Below, in pieces: positions 5,824-6,554 of a DNA stretch of 6,554 nucleotides (the first letter of the stretch is position 1; each line of letters begins with the position of its first letter). Source of the DNA: an uncultured Veillonella sp. (GTDB taxonomy: Bacteria; Bacillota; Negativicutes; Veillonellales; Veillonellaceae); NCBI GenBank assembly GCA_900552715.1, contig USAV01000104.1, positions 1 through 6,554 on the forward strand, read 5' to 3'. The position numbers and the translations under genes were made by a program. The notes beneath the pieces are model-generated. The model saw only the letters and a program-made list of their open reading frames with translations. It had not been told where the DNA came from and searched no databases.

Positions 5824-6554
5824 ATGAGTAAAAGTTTTGAGCAACTCGGTTGCAGTAAAATTAATATTGGTCTTGCTATTACAGGCAAGCGTGAAGATGG
5901 CTACCACGATATCGACTCCATCTTCCAATCTATTCGCCTTAGCGATTCCATTTATTTTGCTAAGCATCATTCCGTAGTATTCTCCGGCGGCGCTCCAGAA
6001 TTGCCTGAGTATATGCAAAAATTAGTTACTTACGGCGAAGAGAATCTTGCCCTCAAAGCATTGCGAGCAATCCAAGCCTATACAGGCTGCAAAGCGGGGG
6101 CTGCAATCCACCTATTAAAACGCGTACCGATTCAAGCAGGTCTTGGCGGTGGTAGTGCTGATGCGGCTGCTATGTTAATGGGCCTCAACCGATTCTGGGA
6201 CTTGCGCCTTACTCAAGAGGAACTATTAAAAATAGGTGCTACACTTGGCTCTGATGTGCCATTCCTATTACAAGGCGGTACAGCACGGGGCACAGGTCGT
6301 GGCGAAATATTAACCTATGGAAAATCTCCAGAGCCACATTGGTTATTGCTAGTGAAACCTAAGGTTTCTGTATCTACAGCGGTTGCTTATGGACGCTTTA
6401 ATGGCAAATCAGTGGCAACAAAACAAACCATCGATACAGTCCAACGACACCTAGAAAACAATGACTTAAAATCAGCGTTCCTTGCTAGTGCTAATACATT
6501 TGAAGAACTACTCTTCCCTGACCACGAAGAACTTGTCATTTGCAAAGAGTTCTT
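5824..6554 (+). CDS. ispE: 4-diphosphocytidyl-2-C-methyl-D-erythritol kinase, partial
   Basis: IspE is a cytosolic GHMP-superfamily kinase that phosphorylates CDP-methylerythritol with ATP, the fourth step of the MEP pathway to isopentenyl diphosphate. I translated 243 codons; the frame runs off the right edge, so some 40-50 C-terminal residues are missing relative to the usual 285-290. Signatures: SKINIGLAITGKREDGYHDI (11-30), with Lys12 at the conserved substrate-side lysine position; the ATP-binding glycine loop PIQAGLGGGSADAAA (102-116); and GSDVPFLLQGGTARGTGRGE (142-161), with Asp144 as the expected catalytic base. The residues before Lys12 are Cys-Ser instead of the more usual Pro-Ala. 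The ATG at 5824 follows GAGG (5815-5818) with a 5-base spacer. It is transcribed divergently from yitT, with its best promoter at 5632-5660. It would supply precursors for the polyprenyl carrier used by the transferase at the other end of the window. Confidence 0.96.
   Translation, partial: MSKSFEQLGCSKINIGLAITGKREDGYHDIDSIFQSIRLSDSIYFAKHHSVVFSGGAPELPEYMQKLVTYGEENLALKALRAIQAYTGCKAGAAIHLLKRVPIQAGLGGGSADAAAMLMGLNRFWDLRLTQEELLKIGATLGSDVPFLLQGGTARGTGRGEILTYGKSPEPHWLLLVKPKVSVSTAVAYGRFNGKSVATKQTIDTVQRHLENNDLKSAFLASANTFEELLFPDHEELVICKEF

Noticed and set aside
5761..6018. Minus-strand frame of 85 codons covering the ispE start
   Set aside because: It lies opposite the conserved N-terminus of IspE and has no recognisable features or ribosome-binding site.
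1..6554. A novel defence, mobile or CRISPR-like system
   Set aside because: All coding space is taken by recognisable housekeeping or conserved-unknown families. There are no spaced direct repeats, transposase, toxin-antitoxin or phage genes, and no tRNA or rRNA.

Overview
The window is ordinary bacterial chromosome. It carries five genes on the minus strand, read from right to left, and one divergent gene on the plus strand, cut by the right edge. The gene set suggests a low-to-moderate GC Firmicute. It includes a UPF0237 ACT-domain/UPF0210 pair, a YitT-family membrane protein and a WecA/TagO-type sugar-phosphate transferase. An E. coli-type full-length phosphoglucomutase together with that transferase would fit an outer-membrane Firmicute (Negativicutes, Veillonella-like). 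The genus is inference from protein and codon character and was not tested by a search.

Layout from right to left: ispE (plus strand, 5824 to the right edge, C-terminus missing) is separated by 205 bp from a divergent YitT-family gene (5618-4689). After a 123-bp A-rich gap comes pgm (4565-2928). A 134-bp gap carrying an extended -10 promoter then leads into a tight block: a small ACT-domain protein (2793-2518), a UPF0210 protein (2509-1151) and a polyprenyl-phosphate sugar-1-phosphate transferase (1118 to the left edge, open at its C-terminal end). Strong Shine-Dalgarno sequences precede most starts. For the ACT and YitT genes they place the start a few codons inside the longest open frame. 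No stretch longer than about 300 bases lacks a gene.

How the genes may fit together: IspE feeds the MEP route to isoprenoids, including the polyprenyl phosphate carrier. The WecA/TagO-type enzyme uses that carrier to start surface-polysaccharide units. Pgm supplies glucose-1-phosphate for nucleotide sugars. A cell-envelope theme is therefore plausible, but it is inferred from pathway knowledge and not shown by the gene order alone. The ACT/UPF0210 pair is a widespread conserved pair without a known biochemical role and is the least understood content here.

I found no mobile element, CRISPR array, RNA gene or defence-type system. The most noteworthy sequence-level observation lies in the ispE/yitT gap. 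Two good sigma70-like promoters there appear to fire toward each other, so the two leaders would overlap by about 50 bases.
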